Below are positions 7,733 through 16,624 of a DNA stretch of 57,010 bases, piece by piece (the first letter of the stretch is position 1; each line of letters opens with the position of its first letter). The translations under genes were made by a program, and so were the position numbers. Source of the stretch: Tissierellales bacterium (GTDB lineage: Bacteria; Bacillota; Clostridia; Tissierellales; VENL01); the NCBI GenBank assembly GCA_028280805.1, contig JANQLB010000072.1:1-57010 (forward strand), written 5' to 3'. The notes below the pieces were generated by a model. The model was not told where the DNA came from, searched no databases, and was given only the letters and a program-made list of their open reading frames with translations.

Positions 7733-8584
7733 ATGAATAAACAAACTTTTGTTTATAAAAAGAAGAAAAATTGTTCAATAAAGGCAGATATCTATTTAAA
7801 TTTTAAAAACAATTCATCTATAATTATATTTATTCATGGCGGAGCATTAATTTGGGATTCTAGAGAAAGTATTATTCCAGAGCAGATAGAACTTTATAAT
7901 GAAGCAGGATTTTCTGTTATATCAATAGACTATCGTTTAGCACCTGAAACTAAACTTGAAGAAATCATAAAAGACATCTATGATGCAATTAAATGGATAA
8001 AACAAAATATAGAGCCAGAAAAAATTGCTATTGTTGGCAGTTCTGCTGGTGGGTTTTTGAGTTTATTAACAGGTAGTTTTGATATTAAGCCTAAAGCAAT
8101 TGTTTCATTTTATGGGTATGGGGACATTATTGCTGACTGGTATTGTAAACCAAGTTTTTTTTATTGTCAGAAACCTCTTGTTTCAAAAGAAGAAGCATAT
8201 AGCTTCATAAATAAAGGAGTCATTTCAGAGGGAAGTACAGAAAGAATTCAATATTATTTATATTGTAGACAGAATGGTATATGGACAAGTGAAGTAAGCG
8301 GTTATGATATTTTAAGTTATAGAGAAAAACTTAAAGAATTTTGTCCCATTTATAATATAAATAAAGATTATCCACCAACATTACTATTGCATGGTGATGA
8401 AGATACTGATGTACCATATAAACAATCTGTAGTAATGGCAAATAAATTACAGACTATGGGTATTGAGAGTAAGCTTATAACCCTTAAAGGCAAAAACCAT
8501 GCTTTTGATTATGACATGAAAGATAAACAAGTTATTCTAGCATTTGAAGAAGTGCTGTCATTTTTAAAAGAACATATAAAATAA
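7733..8584 (+). CDS. Alpha/beta hydrolase, acetyl-esterase / hormone-sensitive-lipase type
   Basis: The 283-residue hydrolase has the oxyanion-hole motif FIHGGALIWDSR, the nucleophile elbow VGSSAGGFLS, the acid region LLLHGDEDTDVPYKQS and the catalytic His in GKNHAFDYDM. All catalytic elements appear intact. There is no signal peptide, so it is probably a cytoplasmic carboxylesterase or peptidase-like hydrolase of unknown substrate. ATG start follows AGGAGATTAGTTGA. It stands as a single-gene unit. Confidence 0.8.
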   Translation: MNKQTFVYKKKKNCSIKADIYLNFKNNSSIIIFIHGGALIWDSRESIIPEQIELYNEAGFSVISIDYRLAPETKLEEIIKDIYDAIKWIKQNIEPEKIAIVGSSAGGFLSLLTGSFDIKPKAIVSFYGYGDIIADWYCKPSFFYCQKPLVSKEEAYSFINKGVISEGSTERIQYYLYCRQNGIWTSEVSGYDILSYREKLKEFCPIYNINKDYPPTLLLHGDEDTDVPYKQSVVMANKLQTMGIESKLITLKGKNHAFDYDMKDKQVILAFEEVLSFLKEHIK

Positions 8585-8684
8585 ACTAAAATATATTGCA
8601 TTAATTTTAAAAACAGCTATACTTAATATAACAATGTATTGCTAGTTAACTCTTATACTTAAATACAGAATTTTAAGACAAGAG

Positions 8685-8760
8685 TTATCTAAAGTAGCTA
8701 GACTTCGTTAACACTTAAAATTTATAAGACATAGGGATATTAATAACGGAGTCGTTTTTT
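8685..8760. repeat. Degenerate cassette-type repeat (copy E) in a 212-bp gap
   Basis: The gap from 8585 to 8796 holds CTAGACTTCGTTAACACTTA and a GACATA tail that matches the right-end pattern (..TCG-TAA-ACAC..) only loosely. A weak TTGTATATAG/TAGACT stretch before the next gene might be promoter-like, but I cannot support it further. Confidence 0.3.
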
Positions 8761-8796
8761 TGTATATAGAATTTGTATTAGACTAGGAGGGAATAT

Positions 8797-9300
8797 ATGA
8801 GAAGAAAGGTTATTTTTTTAGCGGTTTTGTTAATAGTGATATTAGGTGTAATTTATAATACAACTATGGATGAAGAAATATTAGATATAACTGTAGGAAA
8901 CACAAAAATTGAATATGAAATATTAGAAAATGATTATAGCCTAAGTAGAGATTTATTCAAATATGCTTTCGAAGTAGAAAAATTAGACGACATAAAATAT
9001 GTAGATATTGGTGAAAAAGTACATATAGATTTTGGAAACAATCCACCAGATAAATTCGTTATTAAAGATCATCTGCTAAACAATGAAGGTATGCTTATGT
9101 ATAGTAGTAAAGAGATACTTGATATACCTGTTAGTGGCGATAATCATAAGGACTATTTTGTTGTAAACAAACACTTTGCGTCTGCATTAAGTTCTTATTA
9201 TGAAAAGAATAAAAAGGATTATAGAGGTATTGCTATTATAGCAACTAAGGGAGAAACTGAAATAGTTTATAAGTTTGTTATAAAGACAGATGCATTTTAA
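8797..9300 (+). CDS. Small membrane-anchored or secreted protein of unknown function
   Basis: The 167-residue protein has an N-terminal basic stretch (MRRK) and one hydrophobic helix at residues 5-23. The remainder is hydrophilic and extracytoplasmic with a mixed alpha/beta character and no cysteine. I do not recognise the family. ATG is preceded by TAGGAGGGAATAT. Confidence 0.55.
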   Translation: MRRKVIFLAVLLIVILGVIYNTTMDEEILDITVGNTKIEYEILENDYSLSRDLFKYAFEVEKLDDIKYVDIGEKVHIDFGNNPPDKFVIKDHLLNNEGMLMYSSKEILDIPVSGDNHKDYFVVNKHFASALSSYYEKNKKDYRGIAIIATKGETEIVYKFVIKTDAF

Positions 9301-9598
9301 AAGATGATGCAAGTGAGATTTTTATACCATAAAGTAAGCAGAATGATTTTAAGATAAAATTGAATATAGTTATATGTTATAACAAAATTTTCTAAGATCT
9401 AGCTAATATGCATCATATTCCTTAAGGATATTGTTTGGAAAAGTAATACATTATGTAGAATTAAAAATGTTTATTAAAAGGAATTTATATAATAAAAAGT
9501 TGATTTAAAAAAAATATCATATTGTTCAGGAGTAATGACCATTAGAAGATGAGTATTTTTGCTAGCAAATAATATAAATAATAATATGAGGTGATGAA
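9301..9598. other. Intergenic stretch, nothing recognised
   Basis: About 300 bp of AT-rich sequence with stops in all frames. I see a short ATATAGTTATATGTTATAAC palindromic stretch near 9363, but no gene, convincing promoter or clear copy of the cassette-type repeat. Confidence 0.4.
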
Positions 9599-10375
9599 AT
9601 GTCAATTGATTTTTATTATTGGTCTATTCAATGTCCGTATAATAAACTAAATATGGATATTTTAAAACGTATGGAAGAGAAACTACAAATAAAAGTAAAC
9701 TATCATGATATTAGTGGAAATTCAAAGCTTGCTAAAAAAATGAATTTGTTTTCTCCTACTTTAACTGTTTTTGATAATAAAATCAGATGGGCCGGACCAA
9801 TTAGTGATAAATTAATAGAAGATTATATTGCAGGAAAAATTCCCAACAGAAAACCTTATAGAGTTGATATCGGAAAAGAAGTTGTAAGAGGAGAAATAAA
9901 ATACCTTCTAGCAGAAAATTGCAAAGATGTCAAATATACATGTTCACCAGCCGGCTGTGAGTTATATTGTATAGAAAAAGGAAATTGGGTTAAGGATGTT
10001 ATGAATAAATATAAATTACCTCATTTAGGAGTAATACATTATTTAAATGACAAATGTGTAGGTGGAGCTGAGTTTACACCATCTTTAGAAGTTCCTTATG
10101 ACATTCCTAAAAATCATGATAGTGCATTTCTTACATGTCTGTATTTATCAGATTCAATTTATGATTATAAAACCTATCCCCTAGAAGTATTAGAAAAAGA
10201 ATTAATTAAAATGGGGTACAAATATTTATTGGTTGTCGCTTCACAAGATGTTGTTTTCCCAAATGGACCATTAAATTGGTTTATTGATAGAGGATATTGT
10301 GATTTAGGAGAATTATATTATGAAGAGAGAGATGGAGCACTACAACATTTATTAAGAAAAAAATTAGAAAAATAA
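9599..10375 (+). CDS. Two-domain protein: thioredoxin-fold N terminus plus GNAT-like C terminus
   Basis: In this 258-residue protein, residues 1-80 look like a thioredoxin/glutaredoxin fold with a single active-site-like Cys (QCPYNKLN) and the cis-Pro-type SPTLTVFD. Residues 85-258 resemble the GNAT-like half of YoaP-type proteins: FLTCLYLSDSIYDYKTYPLE, then VVFPNGPLNWFIDRGYCDLGE, the PNGP-x-WF loop replacing the usual acyl-CoA signature. Cysteine content is high (TCSPAGCELYC). Function unknown; redox-linked acyl transfer or metal handling are possible. ATG start follows GAGGTGATGAA. Confidence 0.55.
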   Translation: MSIDFYYWSIQCPYNKLNMDILKRMEEKLQIKVNYHDISGNSKLAKKMNLFSPTLTVFDNKIRWAGPISDKLIEDYIAGKIPNRKPYRVDIGKEVVRGEIKYLLAENCKDVKYTCSPAGCELYCIEKGNWVKDVMNKYKLPHLGVIHYLNDKCVGGAEFTPSLEVPYDIPKNHDSAFLTCLYLSDSIYDYKTYPLEVLEKELIKMGYKYLLVVASQDVVFPNGPLNWFIDRGYCDLGELYYEERDGALQHLLRKKLEK

Positions 10376-10404
10376 AGAGAGCATATATGCTTTTACCTAA
10401 CAAT

Positions 10405-10610
10405 ATTTTTTGCAAGGGTTACTAAGTCAGGATTTGTAGTAAGAAGTCACACCTTCGTGCAATAGAGACAAGTTTTGGATTATTGTGCATAAAATTTTCT
10501 CGCTAATTAAATTAGTCGTCACATTAGGTGTTCACAAACTAGCAAATCCTTGTAGATCTCGAAAGTGTTGCAAATATTAAAACATTAGTTGAAATTGGAT
10601 ACTAAACTGA
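10405..10610. repeat. Cassette-type intergenic repeat (copy F)
   Basis: The left end TTGCAAGGGTTACTAAGTCA resembles the left ends at 15.15 kb (CCAAGGGATTACTAAGGAGT) and 50.55 kb (ACAAGGGTGCCTAAAGGA). The right end AAATCCTTGTAGATCTCGAA is the partial reverse complement of its left end, so the unit can fold back on itself. Confidence 0.5.
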
Positions 10611-10649
10611 TTTGACAACAACACTGTTTATATTTTATGAGGTGGTAAA

Positions 10650-11183
10650 GTGAAGTTACTGGCAAATTATATATCTATTTTGAGAATATTACTTGTTTTT
10701 ACATTGTTTCTGACAAAACCATTAAGTACAGAGTTTTTTGTAATCTATGTGGTTTGTGGATTGAGTGATATATTTGACGGTTACATTGCGAGAAAAACGC
10801 AAACAAGTAAATTAGGTGAAAAGCTTGACTCTGCTGCAGATTTGATAATGTTAGCGGTGCTATTTATCATACTATATGGCTTTTTAAATCTAACAGTTCA
10901 AATTTTTGCTTGGATTATTATCATTGTAATGATAAGAGTAGCATCAATCATAACAGTTTTTATAAAGTATAAAACTTTTGCGGTACTTCACACCTTTGGG
11001 AATAAAGTTACAGGGTTTATGCTATTCTTATTTCCACTAATGCTTAAAATTTTTAATCCAAATATATTTATGTATGTACTTTGTATAATTGCAAGCATTT
11101 CTGCAGTTGAAGAATTTATTATTAATCTATTGTCAAATGTACTACAGGTAAATAGAAAGAGTATATTCTCAAAAACAACATAA
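10650..11183 (+). CDS. CDP-alcohol phosphatidyltransferase (membrane phospholipid synthase family)
   Basis: The 177-residue integral membrane enzyme has the complete family signature D-x2-D-G-x2-A-R-x8-G-x3-D-x3-D, seen here as DIFDGYIARKTQ ... LGEKLDSAAD at about residues 34-58. About five membrane helices follow. Family members transfer a phosphatidyl group from CDP-diacylglycerol to an alcohol such as glycerol phosphate, serine or inositol phosphate. The size fits the phosphatidylglycerophosphate-synthase-like subgroup, but the acceptor cannot be read. GTG start after GAGGTGGTAAA. Confidence 0.8.
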   Translation: MKLLANYISILRILLVFTLFLTKPLSTEFFVIYVVCGLSDIFDGYIARKTQTSKLGEKLDSAADLIMLAVLFIILYGFLNLTVQIFAWIIIIVMIRVASIITVFIKYKTFAVLHTFGNKVTGFMLFLFPLMLKIFNPNIFMYVLCIIASISAVEEFIINLLSNVLQVNRKSIFSKTT

Positions 11184-11257
11184 CTTTTTTTAAAATGTAT
11201 ATTTACTTTAGCGTACAGTTTGAAGTCATCAAAAAATACACAAAAGGAGATGAGTTT

Positions 11258-12169
11258 TTGTCTGTAACCTTTAATGAAATCCCTAATTCTGATAAATGGA
11301 AGATTATAAAATTGATTAATAAAGGATGGTCAAATGATAAAAAATATTATATAAAAACTCTAGATGATAAAGAATTGTTGCTTAGATTATCAGATATATC
11401 TGAGTACGAAAAAAAAAGAATAGAATTTGAGAATTTAAAACTCATTGTTAGCAAAGATATTTTAATGTCTAATCCTATTGATTTTGGAATTTGTAACAAA
11501 GGTCAATCAGTTTATTCTTTACTTACTTGGATAAATGGTGAAGATGCTGAAATCATTCTGCCCAAACTAGATAAAAGAGAGCAATATAAGCTTGGATATA
11601 AAGCCGGAAAAGTACTTAAACAAATACATAGAATTCCTGCTCCCAAAAACCAAACGAGTTGGTCAGAGCGGTTTAATCGTAAAATTGACAAAAAAATATC
11701 TAATTATAAAGCTTGTAAAATTCATTTTCATGGGGATGATAAATTGATAGAATATATTGAAAAAAATCGTTCTCTTTTATTAAATAGACCACAATCCTTT
11801 CAACACGGAGATTATCATGTTGGGAATATGATAATCACTAATGAAGGAGACTTAGGTATAATAGATTTCAATAGATTTGATTATGGTGATCCATGGGAAG
11901 AGTTTAACCGTATTACATGGTGTGCTTCTATAAGTCAAATTTTTTCATCTGGATACATAAACGGCTATTTTGAAAATAAAGTACCTGATCTGTTTTTCAG
12001 ATTAATGGCGTTATATATTGCAAACAATCAACTTTCGGCTATTCCCTGGGCAATTCCATTTGGGCAGGAAGAAGTAAATTCAATGCTTGAACAAGTGAAA
12101 AATGTATTAAATTGGTATAACAGATTTGAGACATATATTCCAAGTTGGTATGTTGCTAACTATAAGTAA
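11258..12169 (+). CDS. Aminoglycoside phosphotransferase (APH) family kinase
   Basis: About 303 residues. The N-terminal lobe is GWSNDKKYYIKT...ELLLRLSD, the catalytic loop SFQHGDYHVGNMII (HGDxHxxN) and the metal site GIIDFNRFDYGDPWEEF. An upstream ATG at 11195 gives 21 extra residues without similarity. The TTG at 11258 follows AAAGGAGATGAGTT and gives the family-typical start. Members phosphorylate small alcohols or aminoglycosides/macrolides; the substrate here is not determined. It is one of two APH proteins in the array and belongs to a different branch from the one at 4953. Confidence 0.8.
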   Translation: MSVTFNEIPNSDKWKIIKLINKGWSNDKKYYIKTLDDKELLLRLSDISEYEKKRIEFENLKLIVSKDILMSNPIDFGICNKGQSVYSLLTWINGEDAEIILPKLDKREQYKLGYKAGKVLKQIHRIPAPKNQTSWSERFNRKIDKKISNYKACKIHFHGDDKLIEYIEKNRSLLLNRPQSFQHGDYHVGNMIITNEGDLGIIDFNRFDYGDPWEEFNRITWCASISQIFSSGYINGYFENKVPDLFFRLMALYIANNQLSAIPWAIPFGQEEVNSMLEQVKNVLNWYNRFETYIPSWYVANYK

Positions 12170-12298
12170 TATATAGCTTTTTTTAAAAATCACATTTAGA
12201 TTTCGAAAATTTTATACAGAAAAAGACTTTGTTATTGATAGGGGCATATTCATTATGATTGAGTAATTATATAACTTTAGAGAAAAGAGGTTGACAAA

Positions 12299-12880
12299 AT
12301 GAGAGATATAAAAATAGTTATTGAAAGACCTACTAGAGAAGTGTTAAAAGAATACAGCAATATATCAATTAAATTCAAAGTTGATTCTGAATATAAATTA
12401 GAATGGAAAAATAATGGATTGGATGGAATTATGCTTGTAGAAAAATCTGTTAATCCTTATTGGAAGGATTATGATTCTAAAGATGATAATCCTAGTTTAA
12501 TTGCTGATGAATTTAATTTAAAAAACTGGTGTGTAATATCGGCTTTTGATGGATATACACGAGTTGGTGGTGCAATAATTGCTTATAATACTGAAGATGT
12601 CAATATGCTGGAAAGTAGAGATGACTTAGCTGTTGTGTGGGATATTAGAATTAATGAGGATTATAGGGGAATAGGAGTAGGAAGCAGGATTTTTGAAAGT
12701 TGTATTGAATGGTCAAAAGATAAGAATTGTAATAGAGTTAAGATAGAGACACAAAATAATAATGTTAAAGCTTGTAAATTCTATGTTAAACAAGGTGCTA
12801 AGCTCAGTAACATTAACAAATATTACTATAAAGATTATCCAGATGAAGTACAGCTTATTTGGAGTATTGATTTACAATAA
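12299..12880 (+). CDS. GNAT family N-acetyltransferase
   Basis: The 193-residue protein has a clear acetyl-CoA site INEDYRGIGVGSRIFESC (R-G-x-G-x-G/A) at about residue 120, followed by VKIETQNNNVKACKFYVKQG, the motif B helix. This subgroup resembles streptothricin-acetyltransferase-like GNATs (DIRINEDYRG..., N-x-x-AC-x-FY), which makes a small amine or antibiotic a possible substrate. ATG start after AGAAAAGAGGTTGACAA. Confidence 0.75.
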   Translation: MRDIKIVIERPTREVLKEYSNISIKFKVDSEYKLEWKNNGLDGIMLVEKSVNPYWKDYDSKDDNPSLIADEFNLKNWCVISAFDGYTRVGGAIIAYNTEDVNMLESRDDLAVVWDIRINEDYRGIGVGSRIFESCIEWSKDKNCNRVKIETQNNNVKACKFYVKQGAKLSNINKYYYKDYPDEVQLIWSIDLQ

Positions 12881-12933
12881 CTGGGTTATGTACCGTGTAT
12901 TTTATAGACTTTTATTTTAAATGGAGGGTTGTA

Positions 12934-13428
12934 ATGATTAATAATTTAGAATTACATACAGCAAAAAACGAATATGACATAGTGATATTTTGGAAGTTAT
13001 TTAATAGATATATTGATGAACTGTCTCTTAATGTATCTTGTGGAGATGAATTTGATTTAGATTATTTTTATTCAGATAAATATAGAGATGTAATTGAGAA
13101 TTTAAGAACAAGGATTAAAAATCCTCTAAGAATATTTTTGATAAGCAAAGACAAAAGCATCATCGGATTTTTAATGTACATTACTTATTTTGATGAAGAT
13201 GGTAAATGTCTTTTAATGGAATATTACATTGAGCCAGAGTACCGAAATTTAGGCTATGGTAAATTAATTTATTTTAAAGCTGAGAAGTATATTAATCATG
13301 AAGGTGCTTTATACATTGAACTCACTCCAACAAACGAATCAAATGAAAAATTTTGGAAAAATGTTGGATTTGAGAAGTCAATGGATATAGACGATGATAA
13401 CAAATACTACTATCGAAAACATCTTTAA
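12934..13428 (+). CDS. GNAT family N-acetyltransferase
   Basis: About 164 residues with a degenerate but recognisable acetyl-CoA loop IEPEYRNLGYGKLIYFKAE and the C-terminal NEKFWKNVGFEKS. An in-frame ATG at 12895 lacks a ribosome binding site. The ATG at 12934 follows TGGAGGGTTGTA and is the better start. It lies 53 bp after the preceding GNAT with no cassette-type repeat between them, so the two may share a transcript. Confidence 0.7.
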   Translation: MINNLELHTAKNEYDIVIFWKLFNRYIDELSLNVSCGDEFDLDYFYSDKYRDVIENLRTRIKNPLRIFLISKDKSIIGFLMYITYFDEDGKCLLMEYYIEPEYRNLGYGKLIYFKAEKYINHEGALYIELTPTNESNEKFWKNVGFEKSMDIDDDNKYYYRKHL

Positions 13429-13494
13429 TTTTAGAAAATAAAATGGAAATAATTTAAGCTTTACTTATCAAGATCATATCCTTTAGCCGCTTTT

Positions 13495-13580
13495 AAAGAG
13501 ATTTCAATTCAGTGACGTTAAAAAAACGATACTATAGCATTTAGCATATCGTAGTGTTGTTTACAGTCACTCATACATAT
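13495..13580. repeat. Hairpin-rich intergenic element (copy J, weak match)
   Basis: An imperfect dyad ACGATACTATAGC / GCATATCGTAGTGT folds around 13527-13556 and is preceded by a run of A, so on the minus strand it would read as a hairpin followed by T residues. GTGACG..AAAAACG resembles the right end of the cassette-type repeats only loosely. Confidence 0.3.
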
Positions 13581-13676
13581 AAGAAAGTTTAGGAATTAAG
13601 ATTTCAAATTTATAGTTGAAAGGAATTAATAGATTATGTTCTGCTGTGCTAACGAGTTATAGACGGGAGTGAAATT

Positions 13677-14459
13677 ATGGTCACTTTAAGAAACGATAAA
13701 TATACTAAAGAACGAAGTAACATTAACGGATACAAGTTGTTTAGTAAACATTATACAAATGGAAATCCCACGGTTTTATTTGAAGCTGGAATGGGTGATA
13801 GTAGTGAAACCTGGAGTCCAATTCAAGATAAAATATCATTACTAACTTCAACCTTTTCTTATGACAGGGCAGGAATAGGTCAAAGTGATAAGGCTGTAAT
13901 TCCTCGTACATGTTCAGATATTGTAGAGGATTTGTTTAAGCTTTTGAACAAAGCATCAATCAAACCGCCTTTCATTTTAGTAGGTCATTCTTTTGGAGGA
14001 TTAGTATTAAGGTTGTTTGCAAGTTTGTATCCAAATTTAGTTACAGGAATGATACTAGTTGATGCTGCTCCTGAATATAAAGAAATTGCTTTTGAAAATG
14101 TTTTACCTAGTCATTTACTAAATTCCAATAGGGAATATTACAGCAATCCAATGCTTAACTCTGAGAAAATAGACAAAATTAAGAGCTATAAGCAAATACA
14201 AAACCATAAATGCGTTTTTGAATTTCCGTTAACAGTTATAACTCGTGGATTACCTGATAATTATGATAAAGATTTGCCTAATAAAGAGATTTTGGAAGTA
14301 GAGCAAAAGCTTCAATTTGAATTTATGAAATTATCCAACGATAGCAAGAGTATAATAGCACAACAAAGTAGACACTATATTCAAAATGATGAACCGGATT
14401 TAATTGTAGATGCAATTACAGAAATAATTTATAAATATAAAAAATTAAAAATTGGGTAG
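13677..14459 (+). CDS. Alpha/beta hydrolase fold protein
   Basis: The 260-residue hydrolase has the strand and oxyanion region VLFEAGMGDSSETWSPIQ, YDRAGIGQSDKAV, the nucleophile elbow LVGHSFGGLVLRLFA and VDAAPEY. The probable catalytic His lies in QQSRHYIQNDEPDL. Catalytic residues look complete. The pattern is that of haloperoxidase/epoxide-hydrolase-like single-domain hydrolases. Substrate unknown. ATG after GGGAGTGAAATT. Confidence 0.75.
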   Translation: MVTLRNDKYTKERSNINGYKLFSKHYTNGNPTVLFEAGMGDSSETWSPIQDKISLLTSTFSYDRAGIGQSDKAVIPRTCSDIVEDLFKLLNKASIKPPFILVGHSFGGLVLRLFASLYPNLVTGMILVDAAPEYKEIAFENVLPSHLLNSNREYYSNPMLNSEKIDKIKSYKQIQNHKCVFEFPLTVITRGLPDNYDKDLPNKEILEVEQKLQFEFMKLSNDSKSIIAQQSRHYIQNDEPDLIVDAITEIIYKYKKLKIG

Positions 14460-14540
14460 GTAACAAACATTACCTAATAATTTTTTTTGTACAAATGTAA
14501 GCTAGGGCAATGGAGTCTGGAACTGAGTATTTGAGAGGTG
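14457..14540. repeat. Intergenic hairpin region after the hydrolase
   Basis: A TAGGTAA-6-TTACCTA perfect dyad (14457-14476) overlaps the stop codon and is followed by ATAATTTTTTTT, so it may act as an intrinsic terminator as well as the left end of a cassette-type unit. AAGCTAGGGCAATGGAGTCT recalls the left half of other copies. Confidence 0.45.
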
Positions 14541-14546
14541 TAAAAA

Positions 14547-15122
14547 ATGGATATTATAGAGTTTATAAAACATGAAGTAGAAAATAAGTGTTTGGGAGAG
14601 AACAATGTATTCGGATATGGAATATGGACTCATCATATTGTAAGCGTTGTTAAGAACGCAAAAACTCTTGCCGAGAAAATTGGAGCAGACATTGAAATAG
14701 TAGAAATAGCATCGCTATTACATGATTATGCAAGTATTAAGGATTACTCTAAACATGATGAACACCATATCTATGGAGCTAAAGAAGCTGAAGTAATATT
14801 GAAGAAATTAAATTACCCAAAAGATAAGATTGAAAAAGTAAAAGATTGTATTATTTCACATAGAGGAAGTATTCAAGTACATAAAAAATCAAAAGAAGCT
14901 GTTTGTGTTGCAAATGCGGACGCAATAGCACATATAGAGAATGTGACTTCATTGTTATATTTTGCATATTGTAAAAAAGGTTTAGGAATTGATGAAGGAG
15001 CAGAATGGGTAAGTAATAAGATTAAAAAAAGTTGGGATAAACTAAGTAATGAAGGGAAAATTTTAATACGTGATAAATATAATAGTGCACAAGAAATGCT
15101 GAATTTTGCCTCAAAAATTTAG
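14547..15122 (+). CDS. HD-domain phosphohydrolase
   Basis: The 191-residue protein has HD metal-site elements: WTHHIVSVVKNA (first His), SLLHDYASI (the HD doublet) and CIISHRGSI, then VANADAIAHIENV. This is the layout of small HD hydrolases that act on nucleotides or other phosphomonoesters. All metal ligands appear present. ATG start after TTGAGAGGTGTAAAA. A single-gene unit. Confidence 0.75.
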   Translation: MDIIEFIKHEVENKCLGENNVFGYGIWTHHIVSVVKNAKTLAEKIGADIEIVEIASLLHDYASIKDYSKHDEHHIYGAKEAEVILKKLNYPKDKIEKVKDCIISHRGSIQVHKKSKEAVCVANADAIAHIENVTSLLYFAYCKKGLGIDEGAEWVSNKIKKSWDKLSNEGKILIRDKYNSAQEMLNFASKI

Positions 15123-15124
15123 CT

Positions 15125-15235
15125 GCTTTAACACTACTTAACACTATTTTTCACCAAGGGATTACTAAGGAGTATTTTCGGGTATTATATACCCACATCT
15201 GGTGTTCGCATGCTCATAGATAATCAAGGAGGAGA
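15125..15235. repeat. Cassette-type intergenic repeat
   Basis: The left end CACCAAGGGATTACTAAGGA resembles copy F and the 50.55 kb copy. ATTATATACCCACATCTGGTG then TTCGCATGCTCATAGA match the middle of copy C at 6.65 kb almost base for base apart from a shortened loop. The right end is truncated, so the next ribosome binding site (AAGGAGGAGAG) begins directly after it. Confidence 0.55.
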
Positions 15236-15239
15236 GTAA

Positions 15240-16001
15240 ATGATAAGATTAGATCATTTTGTAGTTAATATTGATAATAATGAATCAAAATTAGAAGAAT
15301 TAAAGAAAGTAATTGAGCCATTAGGATATCCTTTTGAGCCAAAATGGGGTAAAGGAACAAAAGGATTTAAGGTGGCAAATATTTGGATTGGGTTACAGTA
15401 TTTCGAGATGGTTTGGCTGAAAAAAATTGATGGTGGTGGATGGAAGAAAGATTGGGTTGAAAAATATAATAATGGACATAGAGGAATAATAGCATTATAT
15501 CTTATGACTGATGAACTAGATAAGATTAGAGAAGGGTTACTTAACAGAGGTGTAAAAGTTAGTGAACCGGAAAGAATTAGTTTTAGATGGTTTTTTGGAC
15601 TTTTAAAGAAAAGTATGCCGTGGAGAAGTATTTATACAGACCCGATTCCAGGAACTGATTTACAAATATGTTATGGAGAGATGGACAATCCCAAAATGAT
15701 AGAAAAGATGAAACAATATATGGTTCCAAATGCAGATACAAACGAAATAGTTGGAATTAAAGAAGCAGTTGTAAAAATAAATTCAAATTCGGAAGCAATA
15801 AATTATATTAAAAAACTATTTCCTGAAATAAAAGAAAATAACAATATTCTAGAATATGAAATGGACACTACTAAATTGACATTTCAATTACTAGAAGAAC
15901 AAAAAGTTGAAGTTCAGTTAAAAGCAACTACTAACAACAGTGACCTTGAAGAAAAAAAATTCAAGATAGAAAATATTGAAGTAATTAATGTAAAAGCATA
16001 G
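15240..16001 (+). CDS. VOC / glyoxalase-like protein
   Basis: The 253-residue protein begins IRLDHFVVNIDN, the usual first strand of a vicinal-oxygen-chelate domain. A second half-module is DTNEIVGIKEAVVKINSNSE. WKWGKGTKGFKVANIW-type aromatic-rich strands lie between them. The metal ligands are not obvious, so it may bind a ligand instead of catalysing. ATG follows AAGGAGGAGAGTAA. No operon partner. Confidence 0.6.
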   Translation: MIRLDHFVVNIDNNESKLEELKKVIEPLGYPFEPKWGKGTKGFKVANIWIGLQYFEMVWLKKIDGGGWKKDWVEKYNNGHRGIIALYLMTDELDKIREGLLNRGVKVSEPERISFRWFFGLLKKSMPWRSIYTDPIPGTDLQICYGEMDNPKMIEKMKQYMVPNADTNEIVGIKEAVVKINSNSEAINYIKKLFPEIKENNNILEYEMDTTKLTFQLLEEQKVEVQLKATTNNSDLEEKKFKIENIEVINVKA

Positions 16002-16066
16002 CATTTTAGCTAATACTTATTTTATATTTTGGAAATGATGCTTTAGATATTTTTTGGAGGAAAAAA

Positions 16067-16411
16067 ATGAAAGAATCTCTAACTGATGAATGTATTGAAA
16101 TAGCTATTAATTACTTTAATTATGCAATTGATACAATTGAAAACCACAGAAAAACAAACAAGTTATTTCACAAGTGGCATAAACTTTTTTTAAAATTAAA
16201 GTCAAGTGAAGGTGGTATAGATAAACTATATGAATTGCTTAATCACGAACATATTTATGTAAAATATTCGGCAAGTATATATTTGCTTAATGTTGACGAG
16301 AGTGCAGCAATAAATAGTATTGAAAGTTTAAAGGGTACAAACAGGCAATTAGATTTTAATATCAAGTTTTTGTTAAAGGAATGGAAAGCTGGAAACATAA
16401 CAATATACTAA
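16067..16411 (+). CDS. DUF2019-like HEAT-type helical protein
   Basis: The 114-residue all-helical protein contains LYELLNHEHIYVKYSASIYL and a C-terminal LKEWKAGNITIY, the hallmark order of DUF2019 proteins, which look like one or two HEAT repeats. The function of the family is unknown. ATG start after TTGGAGGAAAAAA. Confidence 0.6.
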   Translation: MKESLTDECIEIAINYFNYAIDTIENHRKTNKLFHKWHKLFLKLKSSEGGIDKLYELLNHEHIYVKYSASIYLLNVDESAAINSIESLKGTNRQLDFNIKFLLKEWKAGNITIY

Positions 16412-16624
16412 GTTTGAGATTAATTATGCAAAAAAATATTTACATAAGGGTCTTTGGGATTATTAAAATTTTGTGATTGAAATAGTTTTATTTTTATTTG
16501 AGAAATATTAATGTATTTTGTTAAAATGAAAAAATTCTAAGATATAGAATTAAATATGTTATAATATGCAAATTTGATTTTTTGTGAAAAATCACGAAAT
16601 TTTGAAAAAAGGGGCGAATAATTA